Shown: positions 1-7,414 of the stretch, in pieces | Layout of the letters: the number at the start of each line of letters is the position of its first letter | Position numbering within the stretch: the stretch's first letter is position 1 | Assembly: GCA_946414975.1 (NCBI GenBank) | Contig: CAMKQS010000004.1 | Location: 1-49,753 of the forward strand | Direction: 5' to 3' | Length of the DNA: 49,753 nt | Source of the DNA: an uncultured Caryophanales bacterium | Lineage (GTDB): Bacteria; Bacillota_I; Bacilli_A; RF39; UBA660 | Made by a program: the position numbers and the translations under genes | The notes under the pieces: model-generated | Database searches by the model: none | What the model was told of the DNA's origin: nothing | The model's input: only the letters and a program-made list of their open reading frames with translations

Positions 1-36
1 CCACATGGACAAAGTTGATTTCTACCAATCTTCATA

Positions 37-765
37 TTACCACTCAATCTCCTCTGGATAATCATTATAATGTAAATCATCTAATGAACAATTTTTTTCT
101 TTACATAGTTTTTCCATATCTATTTTCATTTTTAAGTAATCTTCATAATCACCATAATTATATATAGCATCCATAATATGCATAAATTCTTTTTCTCTTT
201 GTTTTTTTGTCATATTAGCATAATCAATAGATATTATTTCAAACCATTGTGGAATAAATATACTATCTGTTACTACTGATTCAAGTAATCCCTTTTTAAT
301 TTTATTAAATTTTATTTCTGTAAGTAAATTTTCAAGTGAATGTAATACTAATGAATAAAAGTAATTTACCATATTTATATATGGATTATATATATCATTT
401 ACTCTTTTATCTACTTTTCTTATAAAATATTTTATTAAAACCATATCTAAAAATAAATCAGGTAATAAATAATTGAAACAAAAACATATATTTTTATCAG
501 TTATATCTTTCTTTTTAAATTTAAACCAATCTCTAGTATTATCATTTAAATCATTATCTATAAGTATTGCTCCTCTTTGTCCTTGATATGCATGCCTTAC
601 ATCATATAAAAATCCATATAAATGATTTTGCATTGTGTATTCTCCATCACTAATTGGATCACCAAGTATTAAATAATTTATTGAATCATACAAGAAATCT
701 AAATCATTATAATCTCCATAAATTGTAACTCCTGCATAATTTTCAGTTAACTCAACTTTTAACAT
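37..765 (-). CDS. hypothetical protein, 242 aa, possibly DUF6904-like
   Basis: The start follows a GAGGAG ribosome site about 9 nt upstream, and that site lies over the stop codon of the upstream UPF0158 gene, so the two are probably co-transcribed and translationally linked. The protein is acidic and soluble, with no signal peptide. Its N-terminus (YAGVTIYGDYNDLDFLYDSI) and the phrase YDVRHAYQGQR resemble an uncharacterised family I remember as DUF6904; this is recall and not a search. No catalytic motif is visible. It is the last gene of a small minus-strand cluster with a metallophosphoesterase and an AAA ATPase. Function unknown. Confidence 0.75.
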   Translation of the reverse strand: MLKVELTENYAGVTIYGDYNDLDFLYDSINYLILGDPISDGEYTMQNHLYGFLYDVRHAYQGQRGAILIDNDLNDNTRDWFKFKKKDITDKNICFCFNYLLPDLFLDMVLIKYFIRKVDKRVNDIYNPYINMVNYFYSLVLHSLENLLTEIKFNKIKKGLLESVVTDSIFIPQWFEIISIDYANMTKKQREKEFMHIMDAIYNYGDYEDYLKMKIDMEKLCKEKNCSLDDLHYNDYPEEIEW

Positions 766-771
766 ACTATT

Positions 772-1179
772 TTACTCCTCATAATCAATATTATTTTCTT
801 TGCACCAATTAATAGCTATTTCTTTATATTTCTTTTCTCTAAATTTATACCAATCTTCTATTATTTCAAAATTTATGCAAGTATCTTTAAATCTTCTAAA
901 AGCACCTGGACCATTAATTGCTATGCATAATTGATTGTATAATTTTACATCATCTATTGTTTCTATAAAATCTTCCATCATAGAATATTCATGGATATCA
1001 TACTTACTAGGTAGCATGATACAACTTTCTATAAGATCTTCCTGCTTCTCTTTATCATCAAAAGTATCATATTCCCCAATATAAAATATTTCATTTTTAT
1101 CCGGATTAAAATATGCATGTGTATCTAATCCACCATTTACAAATTCTAATCCATCTATTACTTCATTTAATTTAATCAT
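772..1179 (-). CDS. UPF0158 family protein
   Basis: A 135-aa protein with the layout of the UPF0158 family: a short N-terminal region naming a residue in a beta strand (HAYFNPDKNEIFYIGEYD), then the conserved INGPGAFRRFKD segment, then an aromatic tail (DWYKFREKKYKEIAINWCKEN). No biochemical role is established for the family. The start has an AAGGAG site 8 nt upstream and overlaps the 3' end of the metallophosphoesterase gene by 8 bp, which indicates an operon. UPF0158 proteins are often found as small accessory genes. The assignment rests on motif recognition only. Confidence 0.8.
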   Translation of the reverse strand: MIKLNEVIDGLEFVNGGLDTHAYFNPDKNEIFYIGEYDTFDDKEKQEDLIESCIMLPSKYDIHEYSMMEDFIETIDDVKLYNQLCIAINGPGAFRRFKDTCINFEIIEDWYKFREKKYKEIAINWCKENNIDYEE

Positions 1180-1699
1180 TATTTTTACTCCTTATTTTAT
1201 TAATTTCTTCTATACTTATTGGTTTATAATTAGTTACATCAACACTTAAATTAATATGTTTATCTTCACTATAATTTTTAGGATAATCATCACTAATTTT
1301 CTTATTATGAATATGTCCATGTAAATTAATATATCCATCTTTTATCTTAGCATCTGGTAGTGGCACATGAGATAACATTAATTTGTACTCATCTAATAAT
1401 ATTGGTGCATGTGTTAAAACCTTAAAACCAATTTCTTCATAAAATTTAACTGGTTTTCTATCATGATTACCACGAATAAGTATAATATTTCCATTTAATC
1501 TTTTAAATATATTTTTAATTTCATCATCACTAGATAAACAAAAATCCCCTAAATGATATACGGTATCATCATTAGTTACAATATTATTCCAATTATTTAT
1601 TATAGTCTCATTCATTTCATTAACATCTTTAAATGGCCTATTACAATATTTAATTATATTACTATGATGAAAATGGGTGTCAGTTATAAAATATACCAT
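1172..1699 (-). CDS. metallophosphoesterase (calcineurin-like, YfcE/MJ0936-type)
   Basis: Predicted dinuclear-metal phosphoesterase of about 175 aa. The metal ligand motifs appear in family order: DTHFHH near the N-terminus, GDFCL near residue 52, RGNHDRK near residue 80, then SHVPLP and the final GHIHN. The length fits stand-alone small phosphodiesterases. An ATG at 1699 is preferred because it has GGAG 9 nt upstream; reading from the earlier in-frame TTG at 1714 would place the ribosome site inside the gene. The substrate is unknown. Its stop overlaps the next gene by 8 bp, so it is probably in one operon with it. Confidence 0.88.
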   Translation of the reverse strand: MVYFITDTHFHHSNIIKYCNRPFKDVNEMNETIINNWNNIVTNDDTVYHLGDFCLSSDDEIKNIFKRLNGNIILIRGNHDRKPVKFYEEIGFKVLTHAPILLDEYKLMLSHVPLPDAKIKDGYINLHGHIHNKKISDDYPKNYSEDKHINLSVDVTNYKPISIEEINKIRSKNND

Positions 1700-1719
1700 A
1701 CTACCACACTCCAATTATT

Positions 1720-3015
1720 TTATTTATTTATACAAAATACTGCATAAAGTGGCACTGATTTTATATTGTTTTCAAATCCAAAGTTTTTAGAAGATATTCT
1801 AATACTATAATTAGGACGATATTTCTTTATATACTCATTTAAACTTTTACTATTGGTTCTTCTACCACTTTTAACTTCTACTGGAATAATATCTCCATCT
1901 ATTTTTATTAAGAAATCTATTTCATATCTATCAAAATTATAATAATATAATTCTTTAGATTTAGGATATAACTCACAAGCTATATAATTTTCCGTAAGTA
2001 CTCCTTTAAACATTTCATTTTTATTTAAAAGTATTTCACTATAATCTAAATTAGATAGTGATCTAAGTAATCCAACATCACTTAAATATAATTTAAATTT
2101 ATCAGAATTGACAAATGCCTTTAATGGTGATTCATTTTTCTCTGTTAAATCACATTTTAATATCATATTACTAGCAAGTAACCAATCTAGACTGCTTTCA
2201 TATCTAACTTTTCTTGCATCTTTATCAACTATACTATATTTAAAAGTATTATTAACTCTTGCAAGTTCTTTAGGAATAGAGTTATATATTTGACTATTTT
2301 TGATTCCTTCACTATTTTCTGTATATTTATTCATATCTGCTAAATATGATGTAATTATTTGTTCTTGCAAAGTAAAATCAACATGCGATATATTACAATC
2401 ATTATCTATAAAATTATTTATCATAGCAGGCATTCCACCTAGTACTAAATATTTTTTATATAAATCTAATGCTTTTTCATGTATTGGATTCATTAGAGCT
2501 TCACTAGATTCATAATGAGTCTTTATTTCATTAATTAATTTATCTTCTTTCAAAGCCAATAAATATTCTTCAAAATCCATTGGATATAAATATTTAATTT
2601 TTACTTTACCAACTGGAAATGATGATTTAAATCTATTGATTTTAACTCCAAGTAATGAGCCAGCACAGACTATTTTATATGGTTTTTCACTTTCACAAAA
2701 ATATTTTAATGAAGTAATAGCTCTTTCACTTACTTGGATTTCATCAAGGAATAAAATTGTATCATCTGGATTAATAACTACATTTTTAATTATTTCTATT
2801 TTTTCTATTATTGTATTTGGATCAATAGTTTCTTCAAATACCTCAGCAATATTTTCTTCTTTATCTAAGTTGATATAAACATAATTATTAAAATTATCCT
2901 TACAAAACTCCTCTAAAATATAAGTTTTTCCTGTTTGTCTTGCACCAACTAACATAAGTGGCATCTTATAATCATTCTTCCACTTTTTTAATTCTTCTTC
3001 TATTTTTCTATACAT
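1720..3015 (-). CDS. AAA-family ATPase with DUF4143 C-terminal domain
   Basis: A 431-aa protein with Walker A GARQTGKT at residues 24-31 and Walker B ILFLDEIQ near residue 88. A C-terminal DUF4143 region contains EIDFLIKIDGDIIPVEVKSG, which has the D...ExK spacing of a PD-(D/E)xK nuclease-like fold. Such ATPases are widespread, mobile, and of uncertain role (toxin-like or DNA-linked functions have been suggested for relatives). The start is supported by GAGGTG 8 nt upstream. It is the first gene of the accessory cluster, and the upstream spacer carries two short palindromes that could be operators. It is followed on the same strand by the phosphoesterase gene with a 20-bp gap. Confidence 0.85.
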   Translation of the reverse strand: MYRKIEEELKKWKNDYKMPLMLVGARQTGKTYILEEFCKDNFNNYVYINLDKEENIAEVFEETIDPNTIIEKIEIIKNVVINPDDTILFLDEIQVSERAITSLKYFCESEKPYKIVCAGSLLGVKINRFKSSFPVGKVKIKYLYPMDFEEYLLALKEDKLINEIKTHYESSEALMNPIHEKALDLYKKYLVLGGMPAMINNFIDNDCNISHVDFTLQEQIITSYLADMNKYTENSEGIKNSQIYNSIPKELARVNNTFKYSIVDKDARKVRYESSLDWLLASNMILKCDLTEKNESPLKAFVNSDKFKLYLSDVGLLRSLSNLDYSEILLNKNEMFKGVLTENYIACELYPKSKELYYYNFDRYEIDFLIKIDGDIIPVEVKSGRRTNSKSLNEYIKKYRPNYSIRISSKNFGFENNIKSVPLYAVFCINK

Positions 3016-3041
3016 AGAAATTCACCTCTATATACATTTTA

Positions 3042-3098
3042 GCACTTTTCGTGCAAAAATACATATTTTTATTGATATTTTCGTACATTTTGTACGAA
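3042..3098 (-). promoter_or_regulatory. two short palindromes upstream of the AAA ATPase
   Basis: GCAC-TTTTC-GTGC lies at 3042-3054, and a perfect inverted repeat TTCGTACA-TTT-TGTACGAA at 3080-3098. Both sit between the IS3 fragment and the ATPase start at 3015. A weak -10-like TAAAAT lies just downstream of the first on the minus strand. A regulatory role is inference from position only. Confidence 0.4.
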
Positions 3099-3141
3099 TT
3101 TTACGTTTTTTTAAATAATTATTAAAAAAAAATCACTTTTT

Positions 3142-3886
3142 TGAACTAGTCAAGCAAAAGTAGACAGTTATAAAAAACACATTAAAACCCTGATTCAATT
3201 TTATATTGAATTGGGGTTTTATAGTTTAAAGCATATGAAGGTCTTTTATTATTATAATAATAAATATATTCTTCAATAAGTTTAGGAACATCTTTACAAT
3301 GTTTTAAATCAAAATCTATTATTAACTCTTCTTTAATCCAACCATTTAATGATTCATTTACTGGATTATCCGTTGGTGTTCCTGCTCGACTCATTGAACG
3401 AGATATGTTATAATCTTCTAGAAGCTTATTATAAGCTTTTGATGAATAAACTGAACCTTGATCTGTGTGAAGAATAATCAAATTGTCAGTTTGTTCTTTT
3501 TTTATACGTTCTAATACTTGTTTTAATCCATCATAATACGATTTAATGTCTCCTTTTCGAGATACTAAACCATATCCAATTATTTCTTTATTCCAAGCAT
3601 CAAAATACATTGTTAATTCATAATAAGTATTTTTAACCCAAAAAGAAGTCATATCAGATACTATCACTTCAAATGGTCTAGATAAGTATTTCCATCCATT
3701 CCAAATTAAATTATTAAATTTTTCATGTTCTTCATTTGGTTTCTTCCATTGATAATGTTTTCCTTTAGACCTTATTCCCTCATATTTACAACATAAATGA
3801 ACGTGATTATTTGACCATATTATTCCATACGGCAGACTATGTCCACAACCTAACTTGAACTTCGATTGAAGTTCTTTTATATAATA
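3142..3886 (-). mobile_element. IS3-type insertion sequence, 5'-truncated remnant
   Basis: The 3' end is intact: the terminal sequence TGAACTAGTC begins at 3142 and is followed by AAGTAGACAGTTAT, the style of IS3-family ends. Within the element a long imperfect inverted repeat (3184-3199 with 3205-3220) overlaps the last codons of the transposase and can act as a transcription stop. The 5' half is missing: no orfA, no left terminal repeat. Homology stops at about 3886, exactly where the terminator of the candidate RNA begins. Confidence 0.75.
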
Positions 3887-3895
3887 AAAAAGCAA
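3182..3895 (-). pseudogene. IS3-family transposase OrfB, N-terminally truncated
   Basis: The open frame encodes 237 residues with the complete catalytic core of an IS3-type DDE integrase: D81 (VSDMTSF), D145 (LHTDQGS) and E181 (VNESLNGW), with the D-35-E spacing of the family. The N-terminal part starts abruptly within what should be the HTH_21 region (SNNHVHLCCKYEGIRSKG); a complete OrfB is usually about 280-300 aa and is preceded by OrfA. The only possible start is a TTG inside the terminator stem of the adjacent RNA, so translation is doubtful. I read it as a dead remnant. Confidence 0.8.
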
Positions 3896-4070
3896 ACCTC
3901 CACTTGAAATAGTTTGCTAAAACAGTATAATAACTGTTACGTGCTCTTAGGCACAATCATAAATAAGCAGTCGAAGCTGCAATGTAGTCTATGCTACCAA
4001 TATCGGAACCTCGGGAATTAATCCTCTGTTCCAGTTTTAAATAAAAGGCATAACTACCAGGGAGGTTTGC
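3886..4070 (-). ncRNA. candidate novel structured small RNA (about 180 nt)
   Basis: Seen on the minus strand: a sigma-A-like promoter starts transcription at about 4070, exactly at the 5' strand of a perfect 10-bp helix (GCAAACCTCC, 4070-4061) whose partner GGAGGTTTGC (3901-3892) is followed directly by a T run at 3891-3886. Between them lie hairpins at 4032-4005 (GGAAC/GTTCC with an inner short stem), 3997-3984, 3980-3967, 3954-3941 and 3938-3921, and a terminator hairpin at 3918-3912/3897-3891. No ORF of any length explains the region. The closed-end architecture is typical of independent non-coding RNAs. I do not recognise the class. raiA-type RNA is a comparator by size only, and the branched fold argues against 6S RNA. 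It is flanked by IS remnants on both sides. Confidence 0.7.
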
Positions 4071-4071
4071 A

Positions 4072-5338
4072 ATGAATATAATACAAAAAAATGAAGAAAA
4101 AATCAATACTTTTTTAAAATTTTTAAAATTTTTTTATTTTAAATAATTCTATCAAAGAAAAGATTATTAAAGGTAAAAATCATAAGATTATTGAAGCTTT
4201 TTTATCTTATAATCCTGATTATTGTCCTTGCTGTGGTATTGTAAACGATTCTTCAAATGACATTATTAAATGGGGTTTTAGAAAAAATTGTAAAATTAAA
4301 ATCCCTAATATTTCTAACTGTCGTAGTTTACTTTTGCTTCATAAACAAAGATTTTATTGTAAACATTGTCATAATACTTTTTTAGCTGAGACAAACTTAG
4401 TTAATAAATATAAAAATATTTCTAATAATTCTGAATTACAAATAAGAGTAGAACTTACTAAAAAACAATCTGAAAAAGATATTGCTGATAGAGTTAATGT
4501 TTCTCCTTCTAAAATCAATAGGGTTTTAAATGATATATCATCTAAAACTCTATTAAGGCATCCCTTTTTACCTATTAATATGAATTGGGATGAATTCAAG
4601 TCCACTAACAATATGGCTTTTATGATTATGGATAATGATAATAAAACTATATTTGATATTAAACCTTCAAGAAAATCTATTGATTTAGAACATTATTTTA
4701 GAACATATCAAAAAAGAGATAGAGATAAAGTTAAACTTATTTCAATGGACTTTTATTCAGGATACATTCATTTAGCTAAAAAACTATTTAAAAATGCACA
4801 TATTGTTATTGATCGATATCATATTGTTACTCAAGTTTATAATGCTTTAAACATTACTAGAGTTAAATTATGTTATAAATCTAATCCTTATTATAATAAA
4901 CTCAAACATTATTAGAAATTATTTTTAAAAAACAAAAATGACTTATCTGAAAAAAAGTACTATTCTAAATACTTTAAAAAAGAAATATCACAAAAAGAAA
5001 TTGTCACATTTTTAATTAATACTAACCAAGACTTTAAAAAAACTTATGAATGTTATCAGGGAATAATTAATTCTATTAATGATAAAGATTTTACTAAATT
5101 TAAAAACATTATTTATAATCAAGATAAATATCTTCCAGATAAAATGAAAAAAGCCTTAAAACTTTTTAGAGATAATATCAAATATATTGAAAATTCATTT
5201 AGATACGATATTAATAACGGAGTTATCGAAGGTACTAACAATTTAATTAAATCATTAAAGAGAATTGCTTTTGGCTATAAAAAACATTCTCATTATATTA
5301 ATAGAATTTTCTTAATTAAAGGATTAATAAAAGGATGA
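4072..5338 (+). pseudogene. ISL3-family transposase with frameshift and nonsense codon
   Basis: Three in-order pieces of one ISL3 transposase. A possible start at 4072 opens a frame that runs into a stop within the A/T runs near 4120-4146; homology then continues in the next frame with an N-terminal zinc finger (CPCC and CKHC), an HTH (SEKDIADRVNVSPSKINRV) and catalytic D residues in MDFYSGY and VIDRYHIV. At 4913-4915 an in-frame TAG interrupts KLKHY-stop-KLFLK, where relatives have Trp (TGG to TAG is one change). The same frame resumes to 5338 with the final acidic motif IEGTNNLIKSLKR. The gene cannot make an intact transposase. It is head-on to the neighbouring chromosomal genes, which fits a foreign insert. 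Confidence 0.85.
4078..4106 (-). promoter_or_regulatory. promoter of the candidate small RNA
   Basis: On the minus strand, -35 TTGATT (4106-4101), a 17-bp spacer, and -10 TATTAT (4083-4078). Start is predicted at 4070 or 4071, the first base of the closing helix. The exact coincidence of start site and helix supports the strand choice. The promoter overlaps the 5' end of the decayed ISL3 transposase, which is read in the opposite direction. Confidence 0.65.
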
Positions 5339-5684
5339 TTTTCATCACCCTCTATACTCAATTCATTATATCAAATTATTGTTTACCAACACTATTTGAC
5401 ATAGAACCTTTTTTAATGTCATTATTCTTCTTTTATAGCACTGCTCAACACAATTTTTTTATTTTCCCCTATAATGACATTACACTTTCATTATAACAAC
5501 AATACCAATATTAGCAATATTTTGAGAAAAATTTATTATTTTTTTCTCTTTTTTTGTGTAAAAAAATGTAAATTCATACATTTATCTTTTATATAGTTAA
5601 AACAATAAAATTAAATTATAATATATCATCAAACATCTGTTGGTAATATTTTAAAAAAATAGGAATTTATTTATAATTCCTATT
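5339..5684. other. 346-bp spacer: ISL3 right end plus AT-rich DNA with an inverted repeat
   Basis: No gene is visible. It contains the ISL3 right end (to 5408), an 11-bp inverted repeat AATGTCATTAT (5415-5425) / ATAATGACATT (5471-5481) separated by 45 bp, very AT-rich sequence, and the terminator of the transporter gene at its right edge. Confidence 0.6.
5653..5683 (-). terminator. Rho-independent terminator after the AbgT-type transporter
   Basis: On the minus strand, a 9-bp stem ATAGGAATT / AATTCCTAT (5683-5675 and 5667-5659) with a 7-nt loop, followed by a run of seven T. It begins just after the TAG stop at 5685. Confidence 0.85.
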
Positions 5685-7196
5685 CTACATTGTAATACTT
5701 GATGAAATACCAAGAGGTAATCCTATTAAATACCATCCTATAATAATTACAAACGATATAAGTGATATTATTAATATTACTGGCATCATTTTCTTCATTG
5801 TACTAAATATACTTGTATTCATATTTGAATCACTCTTATATAAAAATCCTATTGCAACTATTAAATAGATATATATTGGTGAAAATAATTTACCTACAGA
5901 ATCTGAAAATACAAATACTGTTTGAGCAAATGCTGGTGTTATATTAGCACGCATTAATAATGGAACCATGATAGGTCCTAATATATTCCATTTTAGTAAT
6001 GTTGATGGCATTATTATAGAAATCACTATTACCAATAAGAATATTATTAATAATAATGGAAAGCCACTAAAGTTTAAACTTCCAATAAAATCTATTATAT
6101 TAGTAGCTATTACATCCCCAATATTTGACCATTCAAGCAATCCTAACATAATTGATGAGAAAAACAATAATACAAATATATATCCAGTATTTTCGAACGA
6201 CTTAGTAAGAGAATATGTTGTATCATTACTATTTCTAATATTACCAGATATTCTACCATAAATATAACCACATAATACTAATATAAATATAAGTATTAAC
6301 ATATATCCATTTCCAAAAGCAGAATTTGGTCCAAACAATCTCACAATATATTCTTTAGTACCATCATAAAGAAGTATTCCCGAAAATGGTAAGCCAGGTA
6401 CTATTGAATAAACGACCAATCCAACCAATAAAATAAATAATGACATAGATATAATAAAAGCTTTCCTAGATATATTTAAATTATCTTTTTCATCATATCT
6501 TAAGAATTTTTTACTTAATGTTTTTTCAACTAATATCGTTGATGAAATTGTTAATATAACTATACTAGCAAGCGATATATATAAATTTGAAAATATATTA
6601 TATTGATATGAAGTATCAATACTAGTTGCAGATTGTGTAGTTATTAAGCCTAATAAATAATCCTGATAATTTGGGGTAATTCCAATTCCATATCCTATTG
6701 TTATTCCAAGAAACATAGTTATTATTCCAAGTGAAGGATTTCTACCTAATAATTTATAAGATACACCCGCCAGAGGTAATAATAAAGCATAACTAAAATC
6801 ACCAAAAATACTTGATATCATTCCTATAAATATAAATATTAAAGTAACATATTTAGGTTTTATTTTTTTTAATGGTGTTATTAAGTGCTTTAAAAAACCA
6901 CTTGATTCTAACATAGAAACAGCAATAAGAGACATTATTATATATATAATAGAGTCTAATACAGTAAAATTAGAAATAGAATTATTGAGTAAATATTTAA
7001 TTCCTTCTTTTCCAAAAATATTATTTACTGTAACAACTGACGTTTCTAAAGTTCCAGCTTCTGTAACATTACCACTTACTCTAAATAAATTTAAAATAAA
7101 ACTTAAAAAAGCAAATATAATACACAAAAATATAATAGTTGGTATTGGCCCCTGTTTTTTTATATTTCGTTTAATCTTTTCTCTTTTCGTTGCCAT
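5685..7196 (-). CDS. AbgT-family transporter
   Basis: A 503-aa polytopic membrane protein with roughly a dozen hydrophobic helices. It matches the AbgT (p-aminobenzoyl-glutamate transporter) family through GMISSIFGDFSYALLLPLAG around residues 130-150 followed by LGRNPSLGIITMFLGITIGYG, and a late segment IMPSTLLKWNILGPIMVPLL. Family members are described as importers of p-aminobenzoyl-glutamate or as sulfonamide/antimetabolite exporters; which applies here cannot be read from sequence. The ATG has AGGAGG 6 nt upstream. It lies 8 bp after the DUF951 gene and ends in its own terminator, so the chain parA-parB-DUF951-transporter may be one transcript. Confidence 0.82.
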   Translation of the reverse strand: MATKREKIKRNIKKQGPIPTIIFLCIIFAFLSFILNLFRVSGNVTEAGTLETSVVTVNNIFGKEGIKYLLNNSISNFTVLDSIIYIIMSLIAVSMLESSGFLKHLITPLKKIKPKYVTLIFIFIGMISSIFGDFSYALLLPLAGVSYKLLGRNPSLGIITMFLGITIGYGIGITPNYQDYLLGLITTQSATSIDTSYQYNIFSNLYISLASIVILTISSTILVEKTLSKKFLRYDEKDNLNISRKAFIISMSLFILLVGLVVYSIVPGLPFSGILLYDGTKEYIVRLFGPNSAFGNGYMLILIFILVLCGYIYGRISGNIRNSNDTTYSLTKSFENTGYIFVLLFFSSIMLGLLEWSNIGDVIATNIIDFIGSLNFSGFPLLLIIFLLVIVISIIMPSTLLKWNILGPIMVPLLMRANITPAFAQTVFVFSDSVGKLFSPIYIYLIVAIGFLYKSDSNMNTSIFSTMKKMMPVILIISLISFVIIIGWYLIGLPLGISSSITM

Positions 7197-7204
7197 AAAA
7201 CCTC

Positions 7205-7387
7205 CTAATATGTAACAACTTTCTTTAATTTTTTATTAAAATCAATACGTGGTAACATTATAGCTCTACCACATTTAGTACATTTTATTTTTATATCTGC
7301 ACCTACTCTAATTATTTCCCATAGATTTTCTCCACATGGATGCTGTTTTTTCATAATCACTATGCTCCCTAATTTATAATCGTGCAT
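7205..7387 (-). CDS. DUF951 domain protein (YyzM-type), 60 aa
   Basis: A small protein covering the whole DUF951 domain: VIMKKQHPCGENLWEIIRVGADIKIKCTKCGR with an HPCG motif and a CTKCGR pair that probably bind zinc. The family is common in Firmicutes and, in B. subtilis, sits near the parB/noc origin genes, as here. Biochemical role is not known. The start has AGGTGGTG about 5 nt upstream. It lies 27 bp after parB and 8 bp before the transporter, so it is likely part of that transcript. Confidence 0.88.
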   Translation of the reverse strand: MHDYKLGSIVIMKKQHPCGENLWEIIRVGADIKIKCTKCGRAIMLPRIDFNKKLKKVVTY

Positions 7388-7414
7388 AAATCACCACCTA
7401 TTTATAATTAAATA

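Larger units (their letters stand above)
4072..5408 (+). mobile_element. ISL3-type insertion sequence, decayed, left end missing
   Basis: The right terminal repeat is clear: read inward on the minus strand from 5408 it starts GGTTCTATGTCAAATAGTG, typical of ISL3-family ends. No matching left repeat is present upstream of the transposase; that place is taken by the candidate RNA. No 8-bp target duplication can therefore be checked. The element contains one broken transposase gene. Confidence 0.75.

Noticed and set aside
3886..4070. 6S RNA
   Set aside because: Size and closing helix fit, but the fold is multi-branched with short hairpins instead of one long hairpin with a central bubble.
4061..4074. 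GGAGG-N6-ATG as a genuine plus-strand ribosome site for the ISL3 transposase
   Set aside because: It may be used, but the same bases are the closing helix of the RNA on the other strand, and the following frame is broken within about 24 codons.
4913..4915. TAG as a recoded sense codon
   Set aside because: TAG ends normal genes here (for example the AbgT-type transporter and rsmI), and the same gene also has a frameshift, so decay explains it better.
5968..6261. Plus-strand open frame within the transporter gene
   Set aside because: It is the antisense of membrane-helix codons and has no ribosome site.
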